Counted from the first letter of the stretch, positions 28,358 to 37,591 are shown. The stretch: DNA of 64,000 nucleotides from Vibrio celticus (GCF_024347335.1 NZ_AP025463.1:3556061-3620060), one strand, 5' to 3'. The notes: generated by a model from the sequence alone, not told the origin. Numbers and translations: made by a program.

Positions 28358-29776
28358 ATGAGTCAGGATAAAATCGATATCAAAGATGTGACTCCTAAAA
28401 CCTTTAACCCGAAAACACATAAAGGTAATGGAGATCGATTTAACCCAAGTAACCGAATCTATGTTCGAGAAAGCAAAGGTAAATTCCAACAACTGCGTCG
28501 TTATGGCGGTTGGTTCTTACTTTTACTTTTTGCGCTTATCCCATGGATTCCCTTTGGTGAGCGCCAAGCGATCTTGCTCGATATCGGCAGCCAACAGTTC
28601 AATTTCTTTGGCACCACCTTATACCCACAAGATCTGACCCTACTCGCGATCCTATTTATGATTGCCGCGTTTGGCTTATTCTTCATAACCACCTTCTTAG
28701 GCCGTGTCTGGTGTGGCTATTTATGCCCGCAAACCGTCTGGACCTTCATGTATATCTGGTTCGAAGAGAAGCTAGAAGGTGCTGCCAATAAGCGAAGAAA
28801 ACAAGACTCGGGCAAACTGACAAGCAATTTAATCCTCAGAAAAACCCTCAAACACATTGCGTGGTGGGCGATTGCGATTGCGACGGGCTTAACCTTTGTT
28901 GGTTACTTCATCCCAATCAAAGAGTTAGTGGTAGGCTTCTTTACCTTTAACTCGTCTTTCTGGCCAGTGTTTTGGGTACTGTTCTTTGCTGGATGTACTT
29001 ATGCCAATGCGGGTTGGATGCGTTCAATTGTTTGTCTGCACATGTGTCCTTACGCGCGTTTCCAATCGGCAATGTTCGATAAAGACACCTTCATTGTTGG
29101 TTACAACACAGAACGTGGTGAAAGCCGTGGCCCTCGCTCTCGTAAAGCTGACCCAAAAGAGCTTGGTCTAGGCGACTGTATTGACTGTAACCTGTGTGTT
29201 CAAGTGTGCCCAACGGGGATTGATATCCGTGATGGCCTGCAATACGAGTGTATTAACTGCGGCGCGTGTATTGATGCCTGTGACAACACCATGGAGCGTA
29301 TGGGCTACGAGAAAGGCCTGATTAATTACACCACCGAGCACAGACTTGAAGGTCACTCGACCAAGGTAATGCGTCCTAAACTATTGGGCTATGGTGCCAT
29401 CTTGATCGTGATGCTGGGCTTGTTCTTCGCCCAAATCGCGAGCGTTGATCCTGCCGGACTAAGTGTTCTGCGTGACCGAAACCAGCTGTTCAGAGTCAAT
29501 AACCAAGGGCTGGTTGAAAACACCTACACCTTGAAAGTGATCAACAAGACTCAACAAGAGCAAGAGTACAAACTCGATGTTAGCGGACTGCCCGACTCTA
29601 TCTGGTATGGCAAACAGACGATTACTGTCGATCCAGGCGAGGTTTTGAACCTACCTATCAGTTTAGGCGCCGACCCAGAAAAACTGAGCTCACCAGTTTC
29701 GACAATTCAGTTTATACTCTCGGATAATGAAGAGTTTACGATGGAAGTCGAAAGCCGCTTTATCAAGAAGCTCTGA
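28358..29776 (+). CDS. ccoG: Cytochrome c oxidase accessory protein CcoG (RdxA/FixG family)
   Basis: Membrane-bound 4Fe-4S protein that helps copper delivery to cbb3 oxidase. The 472 residues have about five membrane segments, with the family CGYLCPQTVW near residue 122. Two ferredoxin-type clusters follow (CIDCNLCVQVCPTGID and CINCGACIDACDNTM, about 270-310). A C-terminal immunoglobulin-like domain (380-472) completes it. It stands without ccoNOPQ or ccoHIS here, between yihD and srkA. AAAGGATAATCC precedes the start. Confidence 0.93.
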   Translation: MSQDKIDIKDVTPKTFNPKTHKGNGDRFNPSNRIYVRESKGKFQQLRRYGGWFLLLLFALIPWIPFGERQAILLDIGSQQFNFFGTTLYPQDLTLLAILFMIAAFGLFFITTFLGRVWCGYLCPQTVWTFMYIWFEEKLEGAANKRRKQDSGKLTSNLILRKTLKHIAWWAIAIATGLTFVGYFIPIKELVVGFFTFNSSFWPVFWVLFFAGCTYANAGWMRSIVCLHMCPYARFQSAMFDKDTFIVGYNTERGESRGPRSRKADPKELGLGDCIDCNLCVQVCPTGIDIRDGLQYECINCGACIDACDNTMERMGYEKGLINYTTEHRLEGHSTKVMRPKLLGYGAILIVMLGLFFAQIASVDPAGLSVLRDRNQLFRVNNQGLVENTYTLKVINKTQQEQEYKLDVSGLPDSIWYGKQTITVDPGEVLNLPISLGADPEKLSSPVSTIQFILSDNEEFTMEVESRFIKKL

Positions 29777-29817
29777 TACCCGCACCTTAGTGCTTGGTAT
29801 AACAACCCAATAAATGG

Positions 29818-29844
29818 AAAAAGGCTCAGTAATGAGCCTTTTTT
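29818..29844 (+). terminator. Terminator-like hairpin of ccoG abutting the srkA start
   Basis: AAAAGGCTCA pairs with TGAGCCTTTT around GTAA and is followed by TT. It ends five bases before the srkA ATG at 29850, and an alternative srkA ATG (29832) lies within the hairpin. Confidence 0.75.
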
Positions 29845-29849
29845 ATTCT

Positions 29850-30836
29850 ATGACGATGCAAGCCTTTAACTTTGATAACCTGACTCCTGACTTCATGTGG
29901 TACGCACTGGAGAGCATCGGGGTCCGCGCTGAATCCGGGCTTCTCGCTCTCAACAGTTACGAAAACCGTGTCTATCAGTTCACCGATGAAAACCGTAAGC
30001 GCTACGTCGTTAAGTTTTATCGTCCGCAACGCTGGAACAAAGCTCAGATCCAAGAAGAGCATGACTTCGCACTCGAGCTTATCGAACAAGAGATGCCGGT
30101 TGCTCCTCCAATGCGAATCAACGGTGCAACCTTACATGAATACCAAGGCTACCTATTTGCACTGTTTGAAAGTGTTGGCGGCAGACAGTATGAAGTCGAC
30201 AATCTAGATCAATTGGAAGGCGTTGGACGTTTTCTTGGTCGTATTCATAAAGCCAGCGCGGGAAGAACATTCCAACATCGCCCGACCATCAGCTTAGATG
30301 AATACCTTTATCAGCCACGTAAGATTCTAGAGAACTCTCAGTTCATCCCAACGCACCTAGAAAACGCGTTCTTCAATGACGTTGACCTTCTGATCAAAGA
30401 GCTAGAGAGCCAGTGGCCGAGCAATATTGAGAATATCCGCCTACATGGTGACTGCCACCCTGGCAATATCTTGTGGCGCGATGGACCAATGTTCGTCGAC
30501 CTTGATGACGCTCGTAACGGCCCTGCGATACAAGATCTGTGGATGCTGCTTAATGGCGAACGCCAAGATAAGCTGATGCAACTGGATATTTTGCTCGAGA
30601 GTTACCAAGAATTTTGCGATTTTAATACCGTACAACTGAAACTAATCGAACCACTACGCGGTCTACGTATGGTGCATTACATGGCATGGTTGGCGAAACG
30701 ATGGCACGATCCTGCGTTTCCTCTGGCCTTCCCGTGGTTTAATGATCCGAAATATTGGGAGCAACAAGTACTTGCTTGTAAAGAGCAAATTGCTACCCTG
30801 CAAGAGCCACCACTTTCGTTAATGCCTCAGTGGTAA
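29850..30836 (+). CDS. srkA: Stress response kinase A (RdoA/YihE)
   Basis: Cytoplasmic serine/threonine kinase of the choline-kinase-like fold that counters stress-induced death in enterobacteria. From the ATG at 29850 it has 328 residues, exactly the E. coli length. Motifs are NSYENRVYQF, the ATP-binding lysine in VKFYRP, the catalytic LHGDCHPGNILWRDG (about 200) and the metal-binding VDLDDARNGPAIQDLW. The ribosome site is poor for this start; the ATG at 29832 has AAGG upstream but sits in the hairpin. dsbA follows after 55 bases, as in E. coli. Confidence 0.94.
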   Translation: MTMQAFNFDNLTPDFMWYALESIGVRAESGLLALNSYENRVYQFTDENRKRYVVKFYRPQRWNKAQIQEEHDFALELIEQEMPVAPPMRINGATLHEYQGYLFALFESVGGRQYEVDNLDQLEGVGRFLGRIHKASAGRTFQHRPTISLDEYLYQPRKILENSQFIPTHLENAFFNDVDLLIKELESQWPSNIENIRLHGDCHPGNILWRDGPMFVDLDDARNGPAIQDLWMLLNGERQDKLMQLDILLESYQEFCDFNTVQLKLIEPLRGLRMVHYMAWLAKRWHDPAFPLAFPWFNDPKYWEQQVLACKEQIATLQEPPLSLMPQW

Positions 30837-30891
30837 CAGCAATCGCAACATACAACTAGATAAAAATTCAAACATAATGGAGATTGGATAA

Positions 30892-31491
30892 ATGAAAAAG
30901 CTATTCGCATTTTTCTCATTGATCATGTTGAGCCTTTCAGCTCACGCTGCGAAATTTAACGAAGGTGAACACTACAAAGTTCTCGACCTAGAAGCATCAA
31001 AAAAACCAATGGTGACAGAGTTCTTCTCTTTTTACTGCCCACACTGTAATAGCTTTGAGCCAATCATCCAGAAGCTAAAACAACAGCTACCTAAAGACGC
31101 TAAGCTACAGAAGAACCATGTTTCATTCATGGGTGGCAACATGGGCCTGCCAATGAGCAAAGCTTACGCGACGATGATTGCACTGAAAGTTGAAGACAAA
31201 ATGGTACCAGTGATGTTTAACCGCATCCACACCATGAACAAGCCACCACGTGATGAAGAAGAGCTACGTCAAATCTTCCTAGACGAAGGCGTTGATGCGA
31301 AGAAGTTCGATGCTGCGTATAACGGCTTTGCAGTAGATTCTATGGTTCGTCGCTTCGACAAAGCATTCAAAGACAGCGGCCTTTCAGGTGTACCCGCTGT
31401 TGTGGTTAACAACCGCTACCTAGTCGAAGCTCAAGGTATCAACTCTCTTGATGAGTACTTCGAGCTGGTGAACTTCTTATTAAAGAAGTAA
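30892..31491 (+). CDS. dsbA: Periplasmic thiol:disulfide interchange protein DsbA
   Basis: Introduces disulfide bonds in exported proteins. It has 199 residues with a signal peptide cleaved after about residue 19 (SLSAHA). The thioredoxin-fold active site CPHC is at residues 49-52, in the DsbA class dipeptide form. The helical insert is normal, and the cis-proline loop is SGVPAVVVNNRY. It is the TcpG type in Vibrio. Paired with srkA and closed by a strong terminator. Confidence 0.97.
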   Translation: MKKLFAFFSLIMLSLSAHAAKFNEGEHYKVLDLEASKKPMVTEFFSFYCPHCNSFEPIIQKLKQQLPKDAKLQKNHVSFMGGNMGLPMSKAYATMIALKVEDKMVPVMFNRIHTMNKPPRDEEELRQIFLDEGVDAKKFDAAYNGFAVDSMVRRFDKAFKDSGLSGVPAVVVNNRYLVEAQGINSLDEYFELVNFLLKK

Positions 31492-31500
31492 GCCATTGAT

Positions 31501-31528
31501 AAAAGGAAGCTTCGGCTTCCTTTTTTTT
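31501..31528 (+). terminator. Intrinsic terminator of dsbA
   Basis: AAAAGGAAGC-TTCG-GCTTCCTTTT with an extended run of eight T. Confidence 0.9.
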
Positions 31529-31630
31529 GCTTGTTCAAAAATCATCATTGATAAATAATTAACCTGGAAGTTTAAAGCTTTACTGCTATTAATAACCCGT
31601 CCTAAGAACCGGTGGGCAAGGAGCCCTTAA

Positions 31631-32587
31631 ATGAAAATCAAAATAACTCTCTTGGCTTTGAGCGTTGCGGCTTCTCCCGCTTTTGCCAAACTTGCAGACC
31701 AACAAGGTTTCAGTGGTGAAATCTCTATCAATACCGGAGTTGCCTCTTCTACCTCAAACTTTAATACCGATGCTGATAGCAATCTTTCATCCATAGATCA
31801 GAAGGCTTCTTCAGAAAGCTCATTTCTTGTCGCCCCTTTAGGCAGTGTCGCTTACACCTTTGGTGAGAAGCTAAATCACCAGGTTTACACAGGTACCGCT
31901 CGTGATGACGTAGCTACGGGTACTGTTGTGCTAGAGGTTGGTTATAAATACCAGCTTGAGTCTGGGATGGTGATCGACGCTTCACTGCTTCCAACCATTA
32001 TGTCGGGTGAAACTTGGGCCGATCCATACAACACCACATCAGCTCGCACCAAGACCGATGAAACTGGCAATGCGTTTCGTTTGAAGCTAAGCAACATTGC
32101 GGGCTCAGCTTTCTCGCTAGACATGGCCTATGCGACCAAAGATGTCGACAAGGATGATATTCAAGAGCAAGAGCTCAAACGAGATGCCAATACTCTCTAC
32201 TTGAAAGGTCAATATCGCCTGCCACTCAGTCGTACCATGATGCTTATTCCATCCGTCATCTATCAAACACGTGATGCTGATGGTAAAGCTGAATCTTACG
32301 ACCAATTCGGTGGTGAGGTAAGCTTGTTTGGTGGCATGGGGCGTCACCAGTACGTACTAACAGCGGGTTACAACCAACGCTCTTACGATGCGAGCAACCC
32401 GATCTACGACAAGAAACGCAGCGACGACAATATCAACCTATTCGCCGCCTATGAGTATGATCAATTCATGGATTGGGAAAACTGGTCGTTTATTTCACTA
32501 GCGGGCTACGGCACCAGCGACTCGAACATTACCTTCTACGACGAGTCTCAATATATCGTTTCAGTTGGCCTGAACTACAAGTTCTAA
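31631..32587 (+). CDS. DUF2860 outer membrane beta-barrel protein
   Basis: 318 residues with a signal peptide (MKIKITLLALSVAASPAFA). The rest alternates polar and aromatic residues in strand-sized pieces, with TAGYNQRSY and YDQFGGEVSLFGG. It ends in the outer-membrane insertion signature YIVSVGLNYKF, a terminal phenylalanine. It matches DUF2860, common in Vibrio; the function is unknown. The ribosome site AAGGA lies in the loop of a small GGGC/GCCC hairpin (31614-31626). It is a single gene, convergent with comM. Confidence 0.85.
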   Translation: MKIKITLLALSVAASPAFAKLADQQGFSGEISINTGVASSTSNFNTDADSNLSSIDQKASSESSFLVAPLGSVAYTFGEKLNHQVYTGTARDDVATGTVVLEVGYKYQLESGMVIDASLLPTIMSGETWADPYNTTSARTKTDETGNAFRLKLSNIAGSAFSLDMAYATKDVDKDDIQEQELKRDANTLYLKGQYRLPLSRTMMLIPSVIYQTRDADGKAESYDQFGGEVSLFGGMGRHQYVLTAGYNQRSYDASNPIYDKKRSDDNINLFAAYEYDQFMDWENWSFISLAGYGTSDSNITFYDESQYIVSVGLNYKF

Positions 32588-32616
32588 CCTTAACGAGTAT
32601 GAACAGCAATCCAACG

Positions 32617-32643
32617 AAAGCCTGCATCTAAGCAGGCTTTTTT
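32617..32643 (+). terminator. Intrinsic terminator of the DUF2860 gene
   Basis: AAAGCCTGC pairs with GCAGGCTTT around ATCTAA, followed by three more T. Confidence 0.85.
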
Positions 32644-32650
32644 CTGCTTG

Positions 32651-34172
32651 CTACACAGCTTGAGCCGTGAGTTGCTTCAACAATCGATCCATCGCTCGAT
32701 AGCCAAGCGCTTCCGATAGATGTTTCTTTTCGATCTGCTCGTTACCGTCAAGGTCGGCAATGGTTCGTGCCACCTTAATGATTCGATGATAAGCACGAAT
32801 CGATAAACCCAAGCGATGTAGTGCTGTCTCAAGAAACTCTGCATCTTCGCGTCGCAGTGGGCAATACCTTTCAATTTCTCGACTGCCGAGTAAAGCATTC
32901 GATTTATGGTTGCGAGATAACATGGTTTGACGAGCCTGTTTGACCCTTTGCTTTACCACTTGGGTGGTTTCACCTCGATCACCGCCTTCAGCCAACATCC
33001 CTTTGGGAAGTAGTGGGATCTCCAATGACATATCAAAGCGATCAAGCAATGGCCCAGACAATCGATTGAGGTAACGCAGGATGATCTGTGGGTTGGCGCG
33101 CGCTTGATTACCTTCGTAATAACCCGTTGGACTTGGGTTAAGTGCACCGACCAATTGAAAACGCGCAGGAAAACGAGTCTTGCCCGCAGCACGGGAGATA
33201 ATGATCTCGCCCGACTCTAGTGGCTCTCGTAATGAATCAAGCACCTTGCGCTCAAACTCTCATCTCATCTAAGAACAATAAGCCGTTATGCGCTAAAGAG
33301 ATCTCTCCGGGGCGAGGCACCGAACCACCACCCACTAAGGCTGCCATCGAGCTTGAATGATGAGGCGACCGAAAAGGTCGTTGCTTCCAGTTGTATTGAT
33401 TGATCTCTTGTTGCGTTAACGAGGCCACCGACGCGGTTTCCATCGCCTCGTCATCACTCATTTCAGGCAGCAAGTCACGCAGTCGAGAAGCGAGCATGGT
33501 CTTGCCGGTTCCGGGCGGGCCAAGAAACAATAAGTTATGGTTGCCAGCTGCGGCTATTTCCAACGCTCGCTTGCCTTGTTGTTGACCAATGATGTCCTGC
33601 AAGTCGCGAAGCTCTGAAACATTAGCCTGATGATGTTCCGTTCTATATAGGCCAAGCTGAGCCTGTCCACACATGTCAGCGCAAACCTCCAACAAGGTTT
33701 GTGCAGATTTATGCGCTCCCTTACCCACCAGCGCAGCCTGATCACCGTTATGGTGCGGGACAACTAAACATCGTTCAACGCTATCGGCGGCTAACGTCGC
33801 TGGCAACACACCCTTTACTGAGCGTAATTCTCCTGACAACGCCAACTCACCGATGAATTCATGCTGAGCTATTTTTGATGTCGGTAGCTGATCCGATGCC
33901 ACTAAAATCCCAAGCGCGATTGGCAGGTCAAAACGGCCGCCCTCTTTGGGTAAATCTGCAGGAGCAAGGTTGACCGTGATTCTTTTGGATGGAAACTCAA
34001 AGCGGGAATTGATGATCGCGCTTCTCACTCGATCTTTAGACTCCTTGACCGTTGTTTCAGGTAGACCCACCAGCGTAAAACCAGGCATTCCGTTGCTTAT
34101 ATGCACCTCAACGGTCACTTCTGGCGCCTCTACACCCACACTAGCTCGACTATGAATTATCGCGAGTCCCAT
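32651..34172 (-). pseudogene. comM: Magnesium chelatase-like ATPase ComM (YifB), frameshifted
   Basis: ComM is a hexameric helicase that drives branch migration when foreign DNA is recombined during natural transformation. From ATG at 34172 (after AAAGGAAAG) the frame holds the N-terminal Lon-like domain, the Walker A GPPGTGKTM and the Walker B LLFLDE. It then changes frame and stops at 33252 after 306 residues. The missing part continues in another frame from EFERKVLDSLREPLES to the normal C-terminus, including the RFD...R sensor region and AYHRIIKVARTIADL. Loss of two bases from a proline codon in the usual DExPEFER explains the break exactly. Either the gene is inactive or the sequence has an error here. 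Confidence 0.9.
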
Positions 34173-34295
34173 AACTTTCCTTTGTCTTTGATTTAAAAGT
34201 ATTCGCTCTGGATATTCGTTGCTCACCAAAGCTATAAGGTTGTTATATAGCTTGGTGGAATGGTGTTTTAATGTGAAAAAAGAATGACATTTTCC

Positions 34296-34323
34296 TTGTC
34301 ATGCGGCAGATTTGTGTGATAAC
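34296..34323 (+). promoter_or_regulatory. Candidate ilvLGMEDA promoter
   Basis: TTGTCA (34296-34301), 16-base spacer, GATAAC (34318-34323), about 50 bases before the leader peptide start. The repeat GTGT-GATA-ACAC covers the -10 box. Confidence 0.5.
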
Positions 34324-34375
34324 ACTAGAGATGTAGACATTTACTGAAGACAATAAACGAGAAAACTCGAATATT

Positions 34376-34465
34376 ATGATTTTTAACGCTCGCATTTACG
34401 CACTGATTAACCTGATTATCGTAGTCATTATTAAGACTGCGCGGGGGCGAGTGGGAAGAAAGTAA
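34376..34465 (+). CDS. ilvL: ilvGMEDA leader peptide IlvL
   Basis: A 29-residue peptide (MIFNARIYALINLIIVVII followed by KTARGRVGRK) with seven Ile, two Leu and three Val, clustered at residues 10-19. Ribosome pausing at these codons when charged tRNAs are short lets an antiterminator form. It ends about 10 bases before the attenuator stem, the classic arrangement. Confidence 0.92.
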   Translation: MIFNARIYALINLIIVVIIKTARGRVGRK

Positions 34466-34470
34466 CCACG

Positions 34471-34518
34471 AATTAGAAAAAACCCCCGCACTGACAAGTC
34501 CGGGGGTTTTTTCTAATT
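34471..34518 (+). terminator. ilvLGMEDA attenuator
   Basis: An 18-bp perfect stem (arms 34471-34488 and 34501-34518, core CCCCCG/CGGGGG) with a 12-base loop and a T6 run inside the 3' arm. The GC block CGCGGGGGCGAG at 34440-34451, in the leader ORF, can pair with the CCCCCG arm as an antiterminator. Confidence 0.9.
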
Positions 34519-34644
34519 TAAACATTCGATTTTTATATTTTTGAGCATTTTCGGCTTTGCCGATTTACAGGAAGAATGGGAGCACAAGATGTGCAGAGAC
34601 AAAGGAAACAGTTACCAAAATAAAGGTAATACGGGAGAATTCCG

Positions 34645-36291
34645 ATGAAAGGCGCAGAACTAGTCGTATCCGCACTCAAGCAACAAGGAATTGAGACCGT
34701 ATTTGGTTACCCAGGTGGTGCCATCATGCCAATCTACGATGCACTCTATGACGGCGGGGTTGAACATATCCTATGTCGCCATGAGCAAGGCGCTGCTATG
34801 GCCGCGATCGGCATGGCTCGAGCAACACAAGATGTCGCTGTTTGTATGGCAACGTCTGGCCCAGGTGCTACCAACCTAGTCACTGGCCTTGCTGATGCCT
34901 TTATGGACTCTATCCCAATGGTTGCCATCACTGGTCAAGTTGCGAGTTCCCACATTGGTACCGATGCATTCCAAGAAATGGATGTGATTGGTATGTCTCT
35001 GTCATGTACCAAACACAGCTACCTAGTGACTGATATTGAAGATCTAGCTCCAACGCTCGCTGAAGCGTTTGTGGTAGCTAAGTCTGGCCGTCCTGGCCCG
35101 GTTATCGTCGATATCGCTAAAGATGTTCAACTAGCAGAAGCACCTGTTAACACTCTTCCTGAATTTACTCCACCCGCAATTCCTGTTGCGACAACTGATG
35201 CCATTGAACAGGCACAGTACTTTTTGTCTCAAGCAACCCGTCCTGTTTTATACGTAGGTGGTGGTGTTCAACTTGCTAAAGCAACCGATGCGGTTCGTGA
35301 GTTTTTACGCCTTAACCCAATGCCAGCCGTAAGCACACTGAAAGGCTTGGGGACTATCGAACGTGACGACCCACACTACCTTGGTATGCTGGGTATGCAC
35401 GGCACCAAAGCTGCTAACCTTGTAGTTCAAGAAAGTGACCTACTGATTGTTGTTGGTGCTCGTTTTGATGACCGAGTAACAGGCAAACTCGATACCTTTG
35501 CGCCGCATGCTAAGGTTATCCATATCGATATCGATGCCGCTGAGTTCAGCAAACTGCGTCTTGCCAATGCGCCAATTCGCGGTGACATCAACAAGATCAT
35601 GCCTCAGCTAGAGCTAAGCCAAGACATCTCCTCTTGGGTTCATCACTCTGAAGGTCTTCGTAGCTCATTCAAATGGCGTTACGACCACCCTGGCGATCTT
35701 ATCTTTGCTCCACTGTTGTTGAAGCAACTATCAGACATGATGCCAGCAAGCTCTATGGTTTCGACTGATGTGGGCCAACACCAAATGTGGGCAGCTCAGC
35801 ACATTCAGCCGCGCGATCCACAGAACTTCATTACCTCTGCCGGTTTAGGCACTATGGGCTTTGGCTTGCCAGCTGCAATGGGTGCATCGGTTGGGCGTCC
35901 TGATGACCAATCTATACTTATCTCTGGTGACGGCTCGTTCATGATGAACATTCAAGAGCTTGGCACATTGAAGCGTCGTCAGATCCCAGTGAAGATGGTA
36001 CTGCTTAATAACTCTCGTTTGGGCATGGTTCGCCAATGGCAATCGCTGTTCTTTGATGGCCGCCACAGTGAAACTATCTTAGATGACAACCCTGATTTCG
36101 TGATGCTCGCGAAAGCGTTCGATATCCCGGGTAAAACCATCACTCGTAAAGAAGAAGTAGAACCAGCATTGAAAGAAATGCTAGAGAGCAAAACCGCTTA
36201 CCTACTTCATGTTCTTATCGATGAAGAAGAAAACGTATGGCCACTAGTACCGCCAGGTGCTTCAAACAGTGAGATGTTGGAGAACACATAA
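34645..36291 (+). CDS. ilvG: Acetolactate synthase II large subunit
   Basis: ThDP-dependent enzyme making acetolactate and acetohydroxybutyrate. The 548-residue frame is intact, unlike the frameshifted copy in E. coli K-12. It shows the ThDP glutamate in RHEQGAAM, the FAD domain (GGGVQL, GARFDDRVTGKL) and the ThDP motif GDGSFMMNIQELGT...NNSRLGMV. It overlaps nothing; ilvM starts two bases after the stop. Expression is governed by the attenuator. Confidence 0.97.
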   Translation: MKGAELVVSALKQQGIETVFGYPGGAIMPIYDALYDGGVEHILCRHEQGAAMAAIGMARATQDVAVCMATSGPGATNLVTGLADAFMDSIPMVAITGQVASSHIGTDAFQEMDVIGMSLSCTKHSYLVTDIEDLAPTLAEAFVVAKSGRPGPVIVDIAKDVQLAEAPVNTLPEFTPPAIPVATTDAIEQAQYFLSQATRPVLYVGGGVQLAKATDAVREFLRLNPMPAVSTLKGLGTIERDDPHYLGMLGMHGTKAANLVVQESDLLIVVGARFDDRVTGKLDTFAPHAKVIHIDIDAAEFSKLRLANAPIRGDINKIMPQLELSQDISSWVHHSEGLRSSFKWRYDHPGDLIFAPLLLKQLSDMMPASSMVSTDVGQHQMWAAQHIQPRDPQNFITSAGLGTMGFGLPAAMGASVGRPDDQSILISGDGSFMMNIQELGTLKRRQIPVKMVLLNNSRLGMVRQWQSLFFDGRHSETILDDNPDFVMLAKAFDIPGKTITRKEEVEPALKEMLESKTAYLLHVLIDEEENVWPLVPPGASNSEMLENT

Positions 36292-36292
36292 C

Positions 36293-36577
36293 ATGAAAAG
36301 ATACCTATTAGACATCAAAGCCGATGATAAGCCTGTACTACTAGAGCGTGTTCTTCGTGTTATCCGCCACCGTGGCTTCATTGTTAAGCAAGTTGCGGGC
36401 ACTCAAAACCACGAAAGCAAAGTGGCGAGTGTTGAGATCATCGTAGACAGTGACCGTCCGATCTCTTTCTTGGTAAACCAAATCGAAAAGCTGTGGGATG
36501 TGCGTACCGTTGACGTTATTTCTATCAGCCGTAATGAACTGCCAAACAACAACTTACAACAAAAGATAAACGCATAA
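36293..36577 (+). CDS. ilvM: Acetolactate synthase II small subunit
   Basis: 94 residues with one ACT-like domain (LLERVLRVIRHRGFIVKQV and VASVEIIVDSDRPISFLVNQIEKL), the regulatory subunit that stabilises IlvG. The start MKRYLLDIKADD is at ATG 36293, two bases after ilvG, so translation is probably coupled. The isozyme II type is usually not inhibited by valine. Confidence 0.95.
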   Translation: MKRYLLDIKADDKPVLLERVLRVIRHRGFIVKQVAGTQNHESKVASVEIIVDSDRPISFLVNQIEKLWDVRTVDVISISRNELPNNNLQQKINA

Positions 36578-36589
36578 GGAACCGCAAAC

Positions 36590-37558
36590 ATGACAGCTAA
36601 AACAGCAAACTATATTTGGTTTAACGGTGAGATGGTTCCTTGGGCAGAGGCGAACGTTCACGTCCTGACTCACGCAATGCACTACGGTACTTCTGTGTTT
36701 GAAGGTGTTCGTTGTTACAACACACCAAAGGGGCCGGTTATCTTCCGTCACCCTGAACATGCTAAGCGCCTAAAAGACTCAGCAAAAATCTACCGCTTCC
36801 CTATTCCTTACACTGAGGAAGAAATTATGGAAGCGACTCGCGAAACGCTACGCCAAAATAAGCTAGAGTCAGCGTACATCCGCCCTCTAGGTTTCGTAGG
36901 TAACGTTGGTTTGGGTGTCTGCCCGCCAGAAAACACTGAGATGGAGCTAATCATCGCTGCTTTCCCTTGGGGTTCTTACCTAGGCGAAGAAGCGCTAGAA
37001 AACGGCGTTGATGCAATGATTTCTAGCTGGAACCGTGCAGCTCCAAACACGATCCCAACCGCAGCAAAAGCCGGTGGTAACTACCTATCTTCACTACTGG
37101 TTGGTGGCGAAGCTCGCCGTCATGGTTACGATGAAGGTATCGCTCTTAGTGTTGATGGCTACCTTTCTGAAGGTGCTGGCGAAAACATTTTTGTAGTACG
37201 TAATGACGTGCTATCAACGCCACCAGCGACCAGCGCAATTCTACCGGGTATCACTCGTGATTCGATCATGACACTAGCAAAAGACATGGGTTATGAGATC
37301 CGTGAAGAGAACATTGCTCGTGAAGCACTATACCTTGCTGACGAAGTCTTCATGACAGGCACAGCAGCGGAAATCGTTCCGGTTCGCAGTGTAGACAAAA
37401 TTACAGTAGGTGAAGGCAAACGCGGTCCTATCACTGAAAAAGTTCAAGCGGCTTACTTTGGTCTCTTCAATGGAACCACTGAAGATAAGTGGGGCTGGTT
37501 AGACTATGTGTACCCAGCAGGCCAAGCTTCAGAAAACCAAACGCAAACAACTAAGTAA
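36590..37558 (+). CDS. ilvE: Branched-chain amino acid aminotransferase
   Basis: PLP enzyme of fold type IV that makes Ile, Val and Leu from the keto acids with glutamate. The 322 residues are slightly longer than E. coli IlvE (309) by a tail. Visible are HYGTSVFEGVRCY, the PLP lysine in AAKAGGNYLSSLL, and the phosphate-binding GAGENIFVV and TGTAAEIVPV. Third structural gene of the operon, 12 bases after ilvM. Confidence 0.97.
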   Translation: MTAKTANYIWFNGEMVPWAEANVHVLTHAMHYGTSVFEGVRCYNTPKGPVIFRHPEHAKRLKDSAKIYRFPIPYTEEEIMEATRETLRQNKLESAYIRPLGFVGNVGLGVCPPENTEMELIIAAFPWGSYLGEEALENGVDAMISSWNRAAPNTIPTAAKAGGNYLSSLLVGGEARRHGYDEGIALSVDGYLSEGAGENIFVVRNDVLSTPPATSAILPGITRDSIMTLAKDMGYEIREENIAREALYLADEVFMTGTAAEIVPVRSVDKITVGEGKRGPITEKVQAAYFGLFNGTTEDKWGWLDYVYPAGQASENQTQTTK

Positions 37559-37591
37559 GCAACAGCCAAATATTTTATAAGGATTTAAGCA

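Noticed and set aside
34645..36291. Inactive ilvG as in E. coli K-12
   Set aside because: The frame is complete through all ThDP and FAD motifs.
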